64,000 bases of DNA from Sva-07 sp963716235. GTDB lineage: Bacteria > Actinomycetota > Acidimicrobiia > Acidimicrobiales > Ilumatobacteraceae. Of the stretch, positions 9,273 to 18,622 are shown in pieces (the first letter of the stretch is position 1; every line of letters begins with the position of its first letter). The stretch spans positions 11,852 to 75,851 of the forward strand of contig CAVQTE010000034.1 in assembly GCA_963716235.1 (NCBI GenBank), given 5' to 3'. A program made the translations under genes and the position numbers. The notes under the pieces were generated by a model that saw only the letters and a list, made by a program, of their open reading frames with translations, had not been told where the DNA came from and did not search any database.

Positions 9273-11915
9273 GTGCCATACGTCTACGCCTTCGATCACA
9301 AGCACCGCCGCCCTCCGATGGAGTACAAGGACCTGCTTGGTGGAAAGGGGGCGAACCTCGCCGAGATGACGAGCGTGTTGAAGCTCCCGGTGCCGCCGGG
9401 GTTCACGATCTCGACCGATGCGTGCCGTGACTACATGCATGGCGGCTGGCCCGACGGGCTCGCCGAGGAGATCGCCAAGCACGTCTTCAAGCTCGAGAAG
9501 GCGATGGGGCGCAAGCTGGGCGATCCGTTCGATCCGCTGCTCGTCAGCGTGCGCTCGGGAGCCAAGTTCTCGATGCCGGGCATGATGGACACCGTCCTCA
9601 ACCTCGGTCTCAACGATCTGAGCGTGGAGGGTCTCGCTCACGTCACGAGCGACGACCGATTCGCGTACGACTCGTACCGGCGCTTCATCGCCATGTACGG
9701 CCGGATCGTGCTCGGTGTCGACGGGGAACCGTTCGACCACGCCCTCGAAGCCGCCAAGGAGAAGGCCGGCGTCAAGTTCGACAACGAGATCTCGGCCGGG
9801 GCCCTGCGCGAGCTGTGCGAGGACTACAAGGCCATCGTGTTGAAGGCGACCGGGTCACCGTTCCCGCAGAAGCCGCGTGATCAGCTCGACGGTGCCGTCG
9901 AGGCGGTGTTCAAGAGCTGGAACGGTGCGCGTGCGATCGCGTACCGCGTTCGCGAGAAGATCGATCACGAACTCGGCACTGCGGTGAACGTGCAGACGAT
10001 GGTGTTCGGCAACCGCGACGACAACTCGGGCACCGGCGTCGGCTTCACCCGCAACGCAGCGACCGGGGAGAACAAGCCGTACGGCGACTTCCTGATCAAC
10101 GCCCAGGGCGAGGACGTGGTGGCGGGCATCCGGAACACCGAAGACCTCGACCACATGAAGAAGCACTTCCCGGTGATCCACGGCGACCTCATGGAGATCT
10201 TCCGGCGGCTCGAGCGGCACTACACCGACATGTGCGACACCGAGTTCACCATCGAGCAGGGCACGCTCTGGATGCTCCAGACCCGTGTCGGCAAGCGCAC
10301 GGGTGCCGCCGCGTTGAGGATGGCCGTCGACATGACGAAGGGGACCGGCTCGGGCTCGAACCGGTGGAAGATCAGTCGCGAAACGGCGCTGATGCGCGTG
10401 TCCGCCGATCATCTCGACGCCGTGCTGCATCCGCAGTTCGCGACGAAGGGCAAGGTGCTCGCCAAGGGTCTCGGCGCGTCACCCGGCGCTGCGGTCGGAT
10501 CCGTCTACTTCACCGCCGACGAGGCAGCTGCTGCACATGAGCGCGGCGAGAGGGTCATCCTCGTCCGCAACGAGACCAGCCCGGAGGACGTGCACGGCAT
10601 GATGGCGTCGCAGGGCATCCTGACCGCCCGCGGCGGTCTCGTGAGCCATGCCGCCGTCGTCGCGCGGGGTTGGGGAACGCCGGCCATCGTGGGCGCCGAG
10701 GAGATCAAGATCAAGGGTGACAAGTTCACCGTTCGCGACATCGAGGTCAACAAGGGCGATGTCATCTCACTCGACGGCACGACCGGCGAAGTCGTGCTGG
10801 GGGCGATGGAACTGCGTGCCGCAGAGCCGCCGCCCGAGTTCGACACGATCCTGAAGTGGGCCGACGTGGTCCGCAACGGCAAGCTCGGGGTGCGGGCCAA
10901 CGCCGACACCGGCGAGGACGCGAAGAACGCACGTGCGCTCGGAGCGGAGGGCATCGGGCTGTGTCGTACCGAGCACATGTTCCTGGCCCCGGACCGCCTC
11001 CCGGTGGTACGCGAGATGATCCTTGCGTCGACCCCGGCTCAGGAGGAGCGTGCTCTGGAGAAGCTGCGCGCCGTCCAGGAGGCCGACTTCATGGAGATTC
11101 TCGAGGCGATGGACGGCTTGCCGGTGACGGTGCGTCTGCTCGACCCGCCACTCCACGAGTTCCTGCCGTCGGTGGAGGAACTGCGGGTGAAGGAAGCGGG
11201 CAAGGGGCTCACCAAGAAGGAGCAGGAGCTGCTGCATGCTGCGGAGAGTTGGGCCGAGCACAACCCGATGATCGGCACCCGGGGCGTTCGACTCGGCGTG
11301 ATCAAGCCGGGTCTGTACGCGATGCAGGCGCGCGCGCTCCTGTCGGCCGCCGCGAAGCTGCGTGACTTCGGCTTGAAGCCGATCGTCGAGATCATGATCC
11401 CGCTCACGGTGACGAAAGAGGAGATGGCGCTCGCCCGCAGTTGGGTGCAGGTCGAGATCGACGCCGCGCTGCAAGGTATGAAGCGCAAGCCGAGCATCAC
11501 GATCGGCACGATGATCGAAACGCCGCGGGCGGCGATCCGCGCCGACGAGATCGCCGAGGTGTCGGACTTCTTCAGCTTCGGTACCAACGACCTCACACAG
11601 CTGACGTTCGGCTTCAGCCGTGACGACGTCGAGAGCCGGATGATGCCCCAGTACCTCGAGCAGGGGCTCTTGAAGGCCAACCCGTTCGACACGATCGACC
11701 AGTCGGGAGTCGGCGAACTCGTCCGGCTGGGAGCCGAGCGGGGCCGGGCGACCAAGCCGGGCCTCAAGCTCGGGGTCTGTGGCGAGCACGGTGGCGATCC
11801 GGCATCGATCGACCTCTTCTACAACGCCGGGCTCGACTACGTGTCGTGCTCGCCGTTCCGGGTGCCGATCGCGCGGCTCTCGGCCGCCCAAGCGATCATC
11901 GCCGCCGGCAACTGA
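9273..11915 (+). CDS. ppdK: Pyruvate, phosphate dikinase
   Basis: PPDK interconverts pyruvate, ATP and Pi with PEP, AMP and PPi, so it feeds gluconeogenesis or runs PPi-linked glycolysis. From GTG 9273 the product is 880 residues, the normal size. The N-terminal ATP-grasp begins LLGGKGANLAEM; the swivelling His is H459 in ARGGLVSHAAVVARGWG; the C-terminal PEP/pyruvate barrel ends with the catalytic-Cys motif KLGVCGEHGGDP. No frameshift. An in-frame ATG at 9219 lies in the intergenic gap and gives a non-family N-terminal extension. Confidence 0.97.
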   Translation: MPYVYAFDHKHRRPPMEYKDLLGGKGANLAEMTSVLKLPVPPGFTISTDACRDYMHGGWPDGLAEEIAKHVFKLEKAMGRKLGDPFDPLLVSVRSGAKFSMPGMMDTVLNLGLNDLSVEGLAHVTSDDRFAYDSYRRFIAMYGRIVLGVDGEPFDHALEAAKEKAGVKFDNEISAGALRELCEDYKAIVLKATGSPFPQKPRDQLDGAVEAVFKSWNGARAIAYRVREKIDHELGTAVNVQTMVFGNRDDNSGTGVGFTRNAATGENKPYGDFLINAQGEDVVAGIRNTEDLDHMKKHFPVIHGDLMEIFRRLERHYTDMCDTEFTIEQGTLWMLQTRVGKRTGAAALRMAVDMTKGTGSGSNRWKISRETALMRVSADHLDAVLHPQFATKGKVLAKGLGASPGAAVGSVYFTADEAAAAHERGERVILVRNETSPEDVHGMMASQGILTARGGLVSHAAVVARGWGTPAIVGAEEIKIKGDKFTVRDIEVNKGDVISLDGTTGEVVLGAMELRAAEPPPEFDTILKWADVVRNGKLGVRANADTGEDAKNARALGAEGIGLCRTEHMFLAPDRLPVVREMILASTPAQEERALEKLRAVQEADFMEILEAMDGLPVTVRLLDPPLHEFLPSVEELRVKEAGKGLTKKEQELLHAAESWAEHNPMIGTRGVRLGVIKPGLYAMQARALLSAAAKLRDFGLKPIVEIMIPLTVTKEEMALARSWVQVEIDAALQGMKRKPSITIGTMIETPRAAIRADEIAEVSDFFSFGTNDLTQLTFGFSRDDVESRMMPQYLEQGLLKANPFDTIDQSGVGELVRLGAERGRATKPGLKLGVCGEHGGDPASIDLFYNAGLDYVSCSPFRVPIARLSAAQAIIAAGN

Positions 11916-11930
11916 ACCGGCGCCGGCATC

Positions 11931-12989
11931 GTGTTGCCCACGTCGATCGTCTCTGCCGCCAGCGGCGACGGGAACTTCGTCGAACTCGACGTGCACCTGT
12001 GGCAGTGGGGCGCGCTGCTCGCGCTGATCGTGGCGATGCTGCTGGTGGACCTGCTGGTCTTCCATCGCGAGGCGCACGAGGCCACCACGAGGGAGGCCGC
12101 GATCGAATCAGCGGTTTGGGTGTCGTGCGGTGTGGCGTTCACCGGGGTGATCTGGTGGTGGTTCGGTACGCAGGCGAGCGGCGAGTACATCTCCGGCTAC
12201 CTGATCGAGAAGTCGCTCAGCGTCGACAACGTCTTCGTGTGGGCGCTGATCATGGGCTACTTCGTGGTGCCGCTGAAATATCAGCATCGGGTGCTGTTCT
12301 GGGGCATCTTCGGTGCGCTCGTACTGAGGGCGGTCTTCATCTTCGCCGGCGTAGCGCTGATCGAGAAGTTCGACTGGATCCTCTACCTGTTCGGAGCGTT
12401 CTTGCTGTACACGGCGGCCAAGCTGGTGTTCGGCAAGGAGAGCAGCATCGATCCGGGTGACTCCAAGTTCCTGAAACTGGTGCACCGTTTCGTGCCGTCC
12501 ACGACGGAGTACGACGGGCAGAAGCTGTTCACGAAGCAGAACGGCAAGCGGCTCGCGACACCGCTGTTCGCCGTCCTGGTGTTGATCGAAGCGACCGACG
12601 TCGTCTTCGCGGTCGACTCGGTCCCTGCCGTGCTCGCCATCAGTCACGAGCAGTTCATCGTGTTCGCGTCGAATGCCTTCGCCATCCTCGGCCTTCGCGC
12701 GCTGTACTTCCTGCTGGCCGACATGCATGCCCGGTTCAGCTACCTCCAAGAGGGTCTCGCGATCATCTTGGCCTTCGTCGGCATGAAGATGCTGATCGCC
12801 GAGTGGTACCACATCCCGACCGCCGTGTCGCTGGCGGTGATCGCGATCGTTCTGACGGCTTCGATCGGCATCTCGTTGAAGGTCGATCGCAGCGAGGAGG
12901 AGGAGGAACTCGTGCATCGTGCGTTCGACGAGCCCGATACCGACGCGCCGGTTCAGCCCCCCGAGGAGCATTCGTCGTCCGACGTCTAG
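11931..12989 (+). CDS. TerC family integral membrane protein
   Basis: The product is 352 residues from GTG 11931, 15 bp after ppdK. About eight to nine membrane helices are visible, with the TerC/Alx hallmark acidic motifs in membrane segments: EKSLSVDNVFVWALIM and LIEATDVVFAVDSVPAVLAI. Family members (TerC, Alx) are linked to tellurite resistance, alkaline response and manganese export. The C-terminus is an acidic cytoplasmic tail (DRSEEEEELVHR onward, ending EEHSSSDV). dnaG begins 13 bp downstream, so the two may share a transcript. Confidence 0.92.
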   Translation: MLPTSIVSAASGDGNFVELDVHLWQWGALLALIVAMLLVDLLVFHREAHEATTREAAIESAVWVSCGVAFTGVIWWWFGTQASGEYISGYLIEKSLSVDNVFVWALIMGYFVVPLKYQHRVLFWGIFGALVLRAVFIFAGVALIEKFDWILYLFGAFLLYTAAKLVFGKESSIDPGDSKFLKLVHRFVPSTTEYDGQKLFTKQNGKRLATPLFAVLVLIEATDVVFAVDSVPAVLAISHEQFIVFASNAFAILGLRALYFLLADMHARFSYLQEGLAIILAFVGMKMLIAEWYHIPTAVSLAVIAIVLTASIGISLKVDRSEEEEELVHRAFDEPDTDAPVQPPEEHSSSDV

Positions 12990-13002
12990 TCTGGACCCCC
13001 TG

Positions 13003-14763
13003 ATGGGGATCGTCGACGAGGACATCGAGCGGCTTCGGTCGACGGTGTCGATCGTCGACACGATCCAGCAGTACGTGGCGCTGAAACGTGTCGGGCGGAA
13101 CTGGGTCGGGCTGTGTCCGTTCCACGCGGAGAAGAGCGGGTCGTTCAACGTCCGTGAGGAGACAGGCCGCTACAAGTGCTTCGGCTGCGACAAGGGCGGT
13201 GACGTGTTCACCTTCATCCAGGAAATCGAGCACGTCGATTTCCCGGGAGCGGTGGAGCACCTCGCCGCGAAGGCCGGCATGCAGCTCAACTACACGACGA
13301 CGGGTCAATCGAAGGAACGGGCGCGGCGCAAGCAGCTGATCGAGGCGATGGACGCCGCTGTCGAGTGGTACCACCAGCGCCTCCTGACCCACCCGGACGC
13401 GCGAGAAGCCCGCGATTACCTGCGGCGTCGAGGTCTGGCTGGCGACGTCGCTCGCGAGTTCAAGCTCGGGTGGGCACCCGACGACTGGGATGCATTGTCG
13501 CGAGGGCTCGGCGCATCGGCCGACGAGCTGCAGTCGGTCGGTCTGGCGTTCCGCAACAAGCGCAACAAGATGCAGGACTCGTTCCGGGCGCGTGTGATGT
13601 TCCCGATCTTCTCCGAGTCGGGGGAGGCGTTGGCGTTCGGGGGTCGGATCCTGCCGGGCTCCGACGATCCTGCGAAGTACAAGAACTCCTCCGAGACCGC
13701 GATCTACACGAAGTCAAAAGTGTTGTACGGCCTCAACTGGGCCAAGGCCGACATCGCCCGCAACGACCAGGTGGTGGTGTGCGAGGGCTACACCGACGTG
13801 ATCGGCTTCCACCGTGCCGGAGTCGCCCGAGCGGTCGCCACCTGTGGCACGGCGTTGACCGAAGAGCACGTCCGCCTGCTGAAGCGCTACGCGAGCAAGG
13901 TCGTGCTGGCGTTCGATGCCGACGCTGCCGGTCAGGGCGCGGCGGCACGCTTCTACGAGTGGGAGCAGACGCACGCCGTCGAAGTATCGGTCGCGAAGCT
14001 TCCCGCCGGAAAGGATCCCGGTGACCTTGCGCAGTCTGACCCGGCCGCGCTGGCGCGGGCGGTCGACTCGGCCATGCCGTTTCTCGGGTTCCGGCTCCAG
14101 CGCACGCTGAACTCTCGTTCGATGGACTCGCCCGAACACAGGGCACGGCTCGCCGAGGAGGCGATGGCGGTCGTCAACGAGCACCCGAATGCCAACGTCC
14201 GCAAGCTGTACGCCGGCGAGGTGGCAGCGAAGGTCGGCCTGCCGGTCGGCGATCTCGTGCAGATCGCCGAGCGCGGCGCGCGCCGGCCGGCGATTCAGGT
14301 CGCGCCGAAGCGATCTCGGGGCCCGATGGAGAACGCCGAGTTCGCGGCGCTCGTACTGCTCGTGCAGGACTGGGATTCGATCGCACCGTGGTTGATCGAA
14401 CCGCTCTTCGACGATGACGCGAATCGGATGGCGTTCGTCGCGTTGGCCGAGGCGCACGGAGACCTGCAGCATGCGCTGGAGACGGCGGCACCCGATGCTC
14501 GAGAGGTGCTCGAGCGAGCAGCCGTCGCCGATCTGAATCTCGTTCCCGACGTCGAGGCGCGGACGCTGATCGGAGCCTCGGTTCGTCGGGAGTTGCGGGT
14601 CCGGTCCCGGTTGACGGACACCGGCTCGATCCAAGAGGACCGTGCTGCCCGTCTCGATCTGGACGCTTTGAACGACACCGACCGAGCCCGTGGTCTTGCG
14701 GCAGCGGATGCGTTGCTAGGTTGGCTGGATCGACGATCGCAGGAACGTGACAGTGGAGGTTGA
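13003..14763 (+). CDS. dnaG: DNA primase
   Basis: DnaG lays RNA primers at replication forks. The product is 586 residues from ATG 13003. The CHC2 zinc-binding ligands are C38 and H41 (GLCPFHAEKS) and C59 and C62 (YKCFGCDKGGD). The TOPRIM core has E261 in VVVCEGYTDVI and the DAD motif in VLAFDADAAGQG. The C-terminal third is the more variable DnaB-interacting region. Its end overlaps the start of the sigma-factor gene by 17 bp, the familiar dnaG-rpoD pairing. Confidence 0.97.
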   Translation: MGIVDEDIERLRSTVSIVDTIQQYVALKRVGRNWVGLCPFHAEKSGSFNVREETGRYKCFGCDKGGDVFTFIQEIEHVDFPGAVEHLAAKAGMQLNYTTTGQSKERARRKQLIEAMDAAVEWYHQRLLTHPDAREARDYLRRRGLAGDVAREFKLGWAPDDWDALSRGLGASADELQSVGLAFRNKRNKMQDSFRARVMFPIFSESGEALAFGGRILPGSDDPAKYKNSSETAIYTKSKVLYGLNWAKADIARNDQVVVCEGYTDVIGFHRAGVARAVATCGTALTEEHVRLLKRYASKVVLAFDADAAGQGAAARFYEWEQTHAVEVSVAKLPAGKDPGDLAQSDPAALARAVDSAMPFLGFRLQRTLNSRSMDSPEHRARLAEEAMAVVNEHPNANVRKLYAGEVAAKVGLPVGDLVQIAERGARRPAIQVAPKRSRGPMENAEFAALVLLVQDWDSIAPWLIEPLFDDDANRMAFVALAEAHGDLQHALETAAPDAREVLERAAVADLNLVPDVEARTLIGASVRRELRVRSRLTDTGSIQEDRAARLDLDALNDTDRARGLAAADALLGWLDRRSQERDSGG

Positions 14764-16045
14764 TCCGGACCCCACCGAGAGCCCGGAATACTCGGGTGCC
14801 CCGTTCGAGGGGGTCGACCATGAGGAGTGGGGCGAGTTGCTCGGGAGAGGGCGCGCCGACGGCGCTGTCCACGCCGAGGATGTCGCACACGTCCTTCGGA
14901 ACGTCGAGTTGACGAGTGAGGTGCTCGTCGAGGTCCACTCGGCGATGGAGGGCCACGGGATCGCCATCGACGTCGACGTCGATCACGTCGACGACACGCC
15001 GACGGCGATGCGCCGCCATGTCGTGACGGAGGAGCGCGATGAATCAGCGGCCGACGATGCCGTCGAGCAACTGCTCGAACGTGGCCGTACCCGTCGGACT
15101 CGCAAGGCTGCTCCTCGCGGCGACGGCGGCACAGCCGATGCCGTGAGGATGTACCTGCGAGAGATCGGTCAGGTGGATCTCCTCACGACGGAGGACGAAC
15201 GACGGCTGGCTCAGCTGATCGAGGAGGGCAAGATCGCGGCGCAGCGGATCGACGACGATGGGGACTCGTTGTCGTCGGTCGAGGAGCGCATGTTGCTTCG
15301 GGCGGTGAGCAGGGGAGAGCGGGCCAAGAGCGAGCTGACGCAGGCCAACCTTCGGCTGGTGGTGAGCATCGCCAAGCGGTACTCGGGTCGAGGCATGCAG
15401 CTCCTCGACCTGATCCAGGAGGGCAACCTCGGCCTGATGCGAGCGGTCGACAAGTTCGACCACACCAAGGGCTTCAAGTTCTCCACCTATGCCACGTGGT
15501 GGATCCGCCAGGCAATCACCAGGTCGATCGCCGATCAGGCCCGCACGATCCGGATCCCGGTGCACATGGTCGAGCACATGAATCGCGTCACTCGCGCCAA
15601 GCGCCAGATGCACCAGGAACTCGAACGGGAGCCGACAGTCGAGGAGTTGGCCGAGCGGGTCCAGCTCGAACCCGACCGAGTACGCGAACTGCTGCGGATC
15701 TCGCAGGATCCGCTGTCGCTCGACTCGCCCGTCGGGGAGGAGGACGAGTCGAATCTCGGTGACTTCATCGAGGACAGCTCCGTCGACAGTCCGGCGGACG
15801 CCGCAACCAGGATGATGCTGCACGAGGCGGTGTCCGAGGTGCTCGAGGAACTGTCGGAACGTGAGCAGGAGATCGTGCGGTTGCGTTTCGGCCTCGATGG
15901 CGGCCGGGCCAAGACGCTCGAGGAAGTCGGCCAGGAGTTCGGTGTGACTCGCGAGCGCATCCGTCAGATCGAGGCCAAGACGCTGGCCAAGCTGCGCCAC
16001 CCGCAACGTTCCGAACGCCTGCGGGAGTTCCTCGAAGTCGAGTGA
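14747..16045 (+). CDS. rpoD: Principal RNA polymerase sigma factor (sigma-70, RpoD/HrdB type)
   Basis: The product is 432 residues from GTG 14747 (GTG at 14753 is an alternative). It has an acidic, variable N-terminus; region 1.2 (DAVRMYLREIGQVDLLT); region 2 with NLRLVVSIAKRYSGRGM and the helix-2.4 stretch FSTYATWWIRQAITR; region 3; and a region 4 HTH (TLEEVGQEFGVTRERIRQIE). Region 2 and 4 sequences are those of housekeeping sigma factors. The short region 1 is typical of actinobacteria. A 35-nt perfect palindrome starts at its stop codon. Confidence 0.95.
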   Translation: MTVEVDPDPTESPEYSGAPFEGVDHEEWGELLGRGRADGAVHAEDVAHVLRNVELTSEVLVEVHSAMEGHGIAIDVDVDHVDDTPTAMRRHVVTEERDESAADDAVEQLLERGRTRRTRKAAPRGDGGTADAVRMYLREIGQVDLLTTEDERRLAQLIEEGKIAAQRIDDDGDSLSSVEERMLLRAVSRGERAKSELTQANLRLVVSIAKRYSGRGMQLLDLIQEGNLGLMRAVDKFDHTKGFKFSTYATWWIRQAITRSIADQARTIRIPVHMVEHMNRVTRAKRQMHQELEREPTVEELAERVQLEPDRVRELLRISQDPLSLDSPVGEEDESNLGDFIEDSSVDSPADAATRMMLHEAVSEVLEELSEREQEIVRLRFGLDGGRAKTLEEVGQEFGVTRERIRQIEAKTLAKLRHPQRSERLREFLEVE

Positions 16046-16079
16046 ACTCACGATTGGGGTCAGACCCCAATCGTGAGTT
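16045..16079. repeat. Perfect palindromic repeat, copy 2
   Basis: Arms AACTCACGATTGGGGTC and its reverse complement flank one central A, 35 nt with no mismatch. It begins on the last base of the sigma-factor stop codon. The inner 29 nt are identical to copy 1 at 2839-2867. It may serve as the terminator for dnaG-rpoD, but it lacks a T-tract. Confidence 0.8.
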
Positions 16080-16243
16080 GGTCATCCCTGCCACACCCGA
16101 TCGTCATGATCGTTCCCTGCACGGGGACCGAGGCAAACGTCCAGGCGGCATCCCAACAGGTGTGCGACCATTCTGTACAGCTGTTCCCTCACACAGCGAC
16201 GTGTGATGGCGATGATCGAGGCGGTAACCTCTCCGTTCGGCCT

Positions 16244-16316
16244 TCCGGGATAGCTCAGCTGGCAGAGCAGCTGACTGTTAATCAGCGGGTCGCAGGTTCG
16301 AGCCCTGCTCCCGGAG
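16244..16316 (+). tRNA. tRNA-Asn (GTT)
   Basis: A complete cloverleaf: acceptor TCCGGGA/TCCCGGA, D-stem GCTC/GAGC, anticodon stem GCTGA/TCAGC with loop CTGTTAA (anticodon GTT at 16277-16279), T-arm GCAGG-TTCGAGC-CCTGC. The discriminator is G and the CCA end is not encoded. Confidence 0.97.
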
Positions 16317-16441
16317 CTCCTTACGGCGGGCCCTCGAGTGATCGGGGGTCCGTCGTCGTTTTCTCGACGGTCCGTCGGTGGACTGACGTTGGTCCACCTG
16401 TCAGAGTGGGCTGCTCGTTCGATTCAAACAGGGGGTTCGTG

Positions 16442-17191
16442 ATGACGGTGTCACTCGAGGGTGTCGTAGCGATGGTGACCGGTGCAGCCCGGGGCATGGG
16501 TGAGTCTCATGTCCGTGGGCTCGTGGCCGCTGGTGCCCGAGTCGTTGCGACTGACGTGCTCGACGATCTCGGTGCTGCGCTGGCCGACGAACTCGGCGAC
16601 GCGGTGATGTATCGACACCTCGACGTGACCGACGAGGCGGCGTGGAACGAGGTGGTCACCTCGGTCGAAGCCAGCTGGGGGCCGATCGGTGTGCTGGTCA
16701 ACAATGCCGGCATCGTCACGTTCGGCTCGATCGAAGACCTGACGCGCGAGCAGTTCCAGCGAACCATCGACATCAACCTGACCGGCGTGTTCCTCGGCAT
16801 GCATTGCGTGGTGCCGTCGATCAAGCGGGCCGGCGGCGGCTCGATCGTGAACATCTCATCGACGGCCGGTCTTCAGGGTTATGCCAATCTCGGCGCCTAT
16901 GTGGCGAGCAAATGGGGGGTGCGCGGCCTCACGAAGACGGCGGCGCTCGAGCTGGGCACATTCGGGATCCGAGTGAACTCGATCCACCCCGGCCCGATCC
17001 GCACGCCGATGCTCGGCGGGCTTCGCGACGACCTGGGGTCGGGTCAGCCGATCGCCCGCGTCGGCGAGCCGAGCGAGGTGACCGCCATGCTGCTCTTCAT
17101 CGTGCAGGAGGCGACCTACTCGACCGGCCACGAGTTCATCATTGACGGTGGCGCCATTGTTGGCTCGGCGGTCGAGCCTCCGTCGGAGTAG
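16442..17191 (+). CDS. SDR family NAD(P)-dependent oxidoreductase (hydroxysteroid dehydrogenase-like)
   Basis: The product is 249 residues from ATG 16442. It is a classical SDR: cofactor loop TGAARGMGESH, structural NNAG (VLVNNAGIVTFGS), and the catalytic Ser/Tyr/Lys in NISSTAGLQG and AYVASKWG. The TGxARG(M/I)G loop and the IHPGPIRTPM stretch after the active site resemble 3-alpha/20-beta-hydroxysteroid dehydrogenases. The actual substrate is unknown. It sits between two tRNA genes as a single gene, on the chromosome side of the mobile element. Confidence 0.92.
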   Translation: MTVSLEGVVAMVTGAARGMGESHVRGLVAAGARVVATDVLDDLGAALADELGDAVMYRHLDVTDEAAWNEVVTSVEASWGPIGVLVNNAGIVTFGSIEDLTREQFQRTIDINLTGVFLGMHCVVPSIKRAGGGSIVNISSTAGLQGYANLGAYVASKWGVRGLTKTAALELGTFGIRVNSIHPGPIRTPMLGGLRDDLGSGQPIARVGEPSEVTAMLLFIVQEATYSTGHEFIIDGGAIVGSAVEPPSE

Positions 17192-17231
17192 TCGGCACGC
17201 TGGCTAGGTTGAAGCCGAACTCGGATGCCCG

Positions 17232-17305
17232 GGGGCGGTAGCTCAGTCGGTTAGAGCAGCGGACTCATAATCCGTGGGTCGTGGGTTCGAGCCCCACCCG
17301 CCCCA
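17232..17305 (+). tRNA. tRNA-Met (CAT), site of element integration
   Basis: Acceptor GGGGCGG/CCGCCCC, D-arm GCTC...GAGC, anticodon stem GCGGA/TCCGT region with loop CTCATAA (anticodon CAT at 17266-17268), T-arm GTGGG-TTCGAGC-CCCAC, discriminator A, and CCA encoded at 17306-17308. A CAT anticodon with this loop could be elongator Met or lysidine-modified Ile2; Met is the default. Its 3' 46 nt are duplicated at 41062-41107, marking it as the attachment site of the element that follows. Confidence 0.93.
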
Positions 17306-17308
17306 CCA
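17263..17308 (+). repeat. Left attachment site (attL), 46 bp
   Basis: The 3' part of the intact tRNA-Met gene, from the anticodon loop to CCA, identical over 46 bp to 41062-41107. Identity stops sharply on both sides. As with most tRNA-targeting integrases, the copy next to the integrase keeps the complete tRNA. Confidence 0.93.
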
Positions 17309-17358
17309 CCATCTAGCTGGGATGATGAGGATTCTCGGGTCTCTCATAAAGGTCCTCA

Positions 17359-17387
17359 TCCAAGAAATCCAAGACAAATCCAAGAAA
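17359..17387 (+). promoter_or_regulatory. Candidate integrase arm-type sites, left end
   Basis: Three direct 9-mers, TCCAAGAAA (17359-17367), TCCAAGACA (17368-17376) and TCCAAGAAA (17379-17387), lie between attL and the integrase start. Matching 9-mers occur just inside the right end (40938-40978). Tyrosine integrases bind such arm sites as well as the core. This reading is inferred from position and repetition only. Confidence 0.55.
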
Positions 17388-17406
17388 TCGGCGTACGTTG
17401 TCCCCG

Positions 17407-18612
17407 ATGGGGAACCTGCGAACGGCGCCGGGGATGCGCGAACGAACGCCGGATGTGTGGGAGATCGTGGTCCAGGCCGGGCGTGACCCGGTCACCGGCA
17501 AACACCGACAGATCAGTCGCACATTCCGTGGTTCGCTGCGCGAGGCGAAGAAGGCGCGCGCCGAGCTGATCGTCGAGGTGGGCAAGGGCCGACACACCGG
17601 TTCACGGGCGACGCTCGACGACCTGTTCGGCGAGTGGATCATCGAGCTGCGCCGCAAGGGCCGGTCGCCGAACACGATCGACGGCTACGAGCAGGTGTAC
17701 CGACGCAACATCCAGCCGACCCTCGGCGGCAAGCAGGTGACCAAGCTCACGGTCAAGATGCTCACCGACCTGTACGGCGCGCATCAGGATCGAGGGCTCG
17801 CCCCGCGCACCGTGTACCAGATCCACGCCTGCCTCTCCTCGATGTTGACCCAGGCATGTCGCTGGGGCTGGCGCGAGTCGAACCCGGCGCAATGGGCCGA
17901 GCCACCGTCGATCCCGAACAAGGAACCGACCGTGCCGACGCCGGAGGAGGTGCGGGCCCTGATCGCGGAAGCCGAGCGGGGCAAGCGCCCGGAGATGGCG
18001 AGGGCGATTCTCGTCGCTGCGACCACCGGTGTCCGGCGAGCCGAGTTGTGCGGTCTGCGATCGGACCGTGATGTCGATCTCGAGCATCGGGTGATGAGGG
18101 TGTCGGCATCGGTCACCAAGCTGCGCGGTCGACCGATCGAGGAGATCCCGACGAAGAACCGGCGCGAGCGCACGCTGGCCATCGATGACTTCACTGCGGC
18201 GATCCTGCGGGCGCAGATCGACGAGGTCGAGCGACGTGCCGAGTTCGCCCAGGTTGAGCTCGTCGAGAACCCGTATGTCTTCACCGATGCGGCCGACGGG
18301 TCGGTGCCGTGGAAGCCCGACGCAGTGTCGCAGTACTTCAGCAGGCTCCGCGCTCGGATCGGGCTTGACCACCTCGACTTCCACGACCTACGCAAGTTCA
18401 TGGCGACCTACGGCCAGGAGATGGGCTACAGCGTCACCCAGGTCGCCATGCGAGCCGGCCACGACCCGAGCATCGCCGCCAAGCACTACAGCGGTCGCGT
18501 GACCGAGACCGATCGTGCGCTGGCGGCCGCCGTCGCGTCACTCATCGTGCCGGCGCCGGTGGAAATCAGCGGAACCGAACGACGTTCCGAGCGGGCCGAC
18601 GGCGAGAAGTAG
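17407..18612 (+). CDS. int: Tyrosine recombinase / phage-type integrase
   Basis: The product is 401 residues from ATG 17407 (a TTG lies three codons earlier). An N-terminal arm-binding region is followed by a SAM-like core-binding domain (around residues 70-160) and the catalytic domain. All catalytic residues are visible: R210 (TTGVRRAELCGL), K250 (PTKNRRERT), H326 and R329 (HDLRKFMATY), H352 (AGHDPS) and the nucleophile Y361 (KHYSGR). It would catalyse integration at, and excision from, the adjacent tRNA-Met. Frame intact. Confidence 0.95.
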   Translation: MGNLRTAPGMRERTPDVWEIVVQAGRDPVTGKHRQISRTFRGSLREAKKARAELIVEVGKGRHTGSRATLDDLFGEWIIELRRKGRSPNTIDGYEQVYRRNIQPTLGGKQVTKLTVKMLTDLYGAHQDRGLAPRTVYQIHACLSSMLTQACRWGWRESNPAQWAEPPSIPNKEPTVPTPEEVRALIAEAERGKRPEMARAILVAATTGVRRAELCGLRSDRDVDLEHRVMRVSASVTKLRGRPIEEIPTKNRRERTLAIDDFTAAILRAQIDEVERRAEFAQVELVENPYVFTDAADGSVPWKPDAVSQYFSRLRARIGLDHLDFHDLRKFMATYGQEMGYSVTQVAMRAGHDPSIAAKHYSGRVTETDRALAAAVASLIVPAPVEISGTERRSERADGEK

Positions 18613-18622
18613 CGTTTCTTCG

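Noticed and set aside
10767..12077. Long minus-strand open frame opposite ppdK
   Set aside because: Shadow of a high-GC gene; His/Arg/Asp-biased composition, no motifs, while the plus strand is unmistakable PPDK. The same applies to the long frames opposite hisF, dnaG, kdpD and the GH63 gene.
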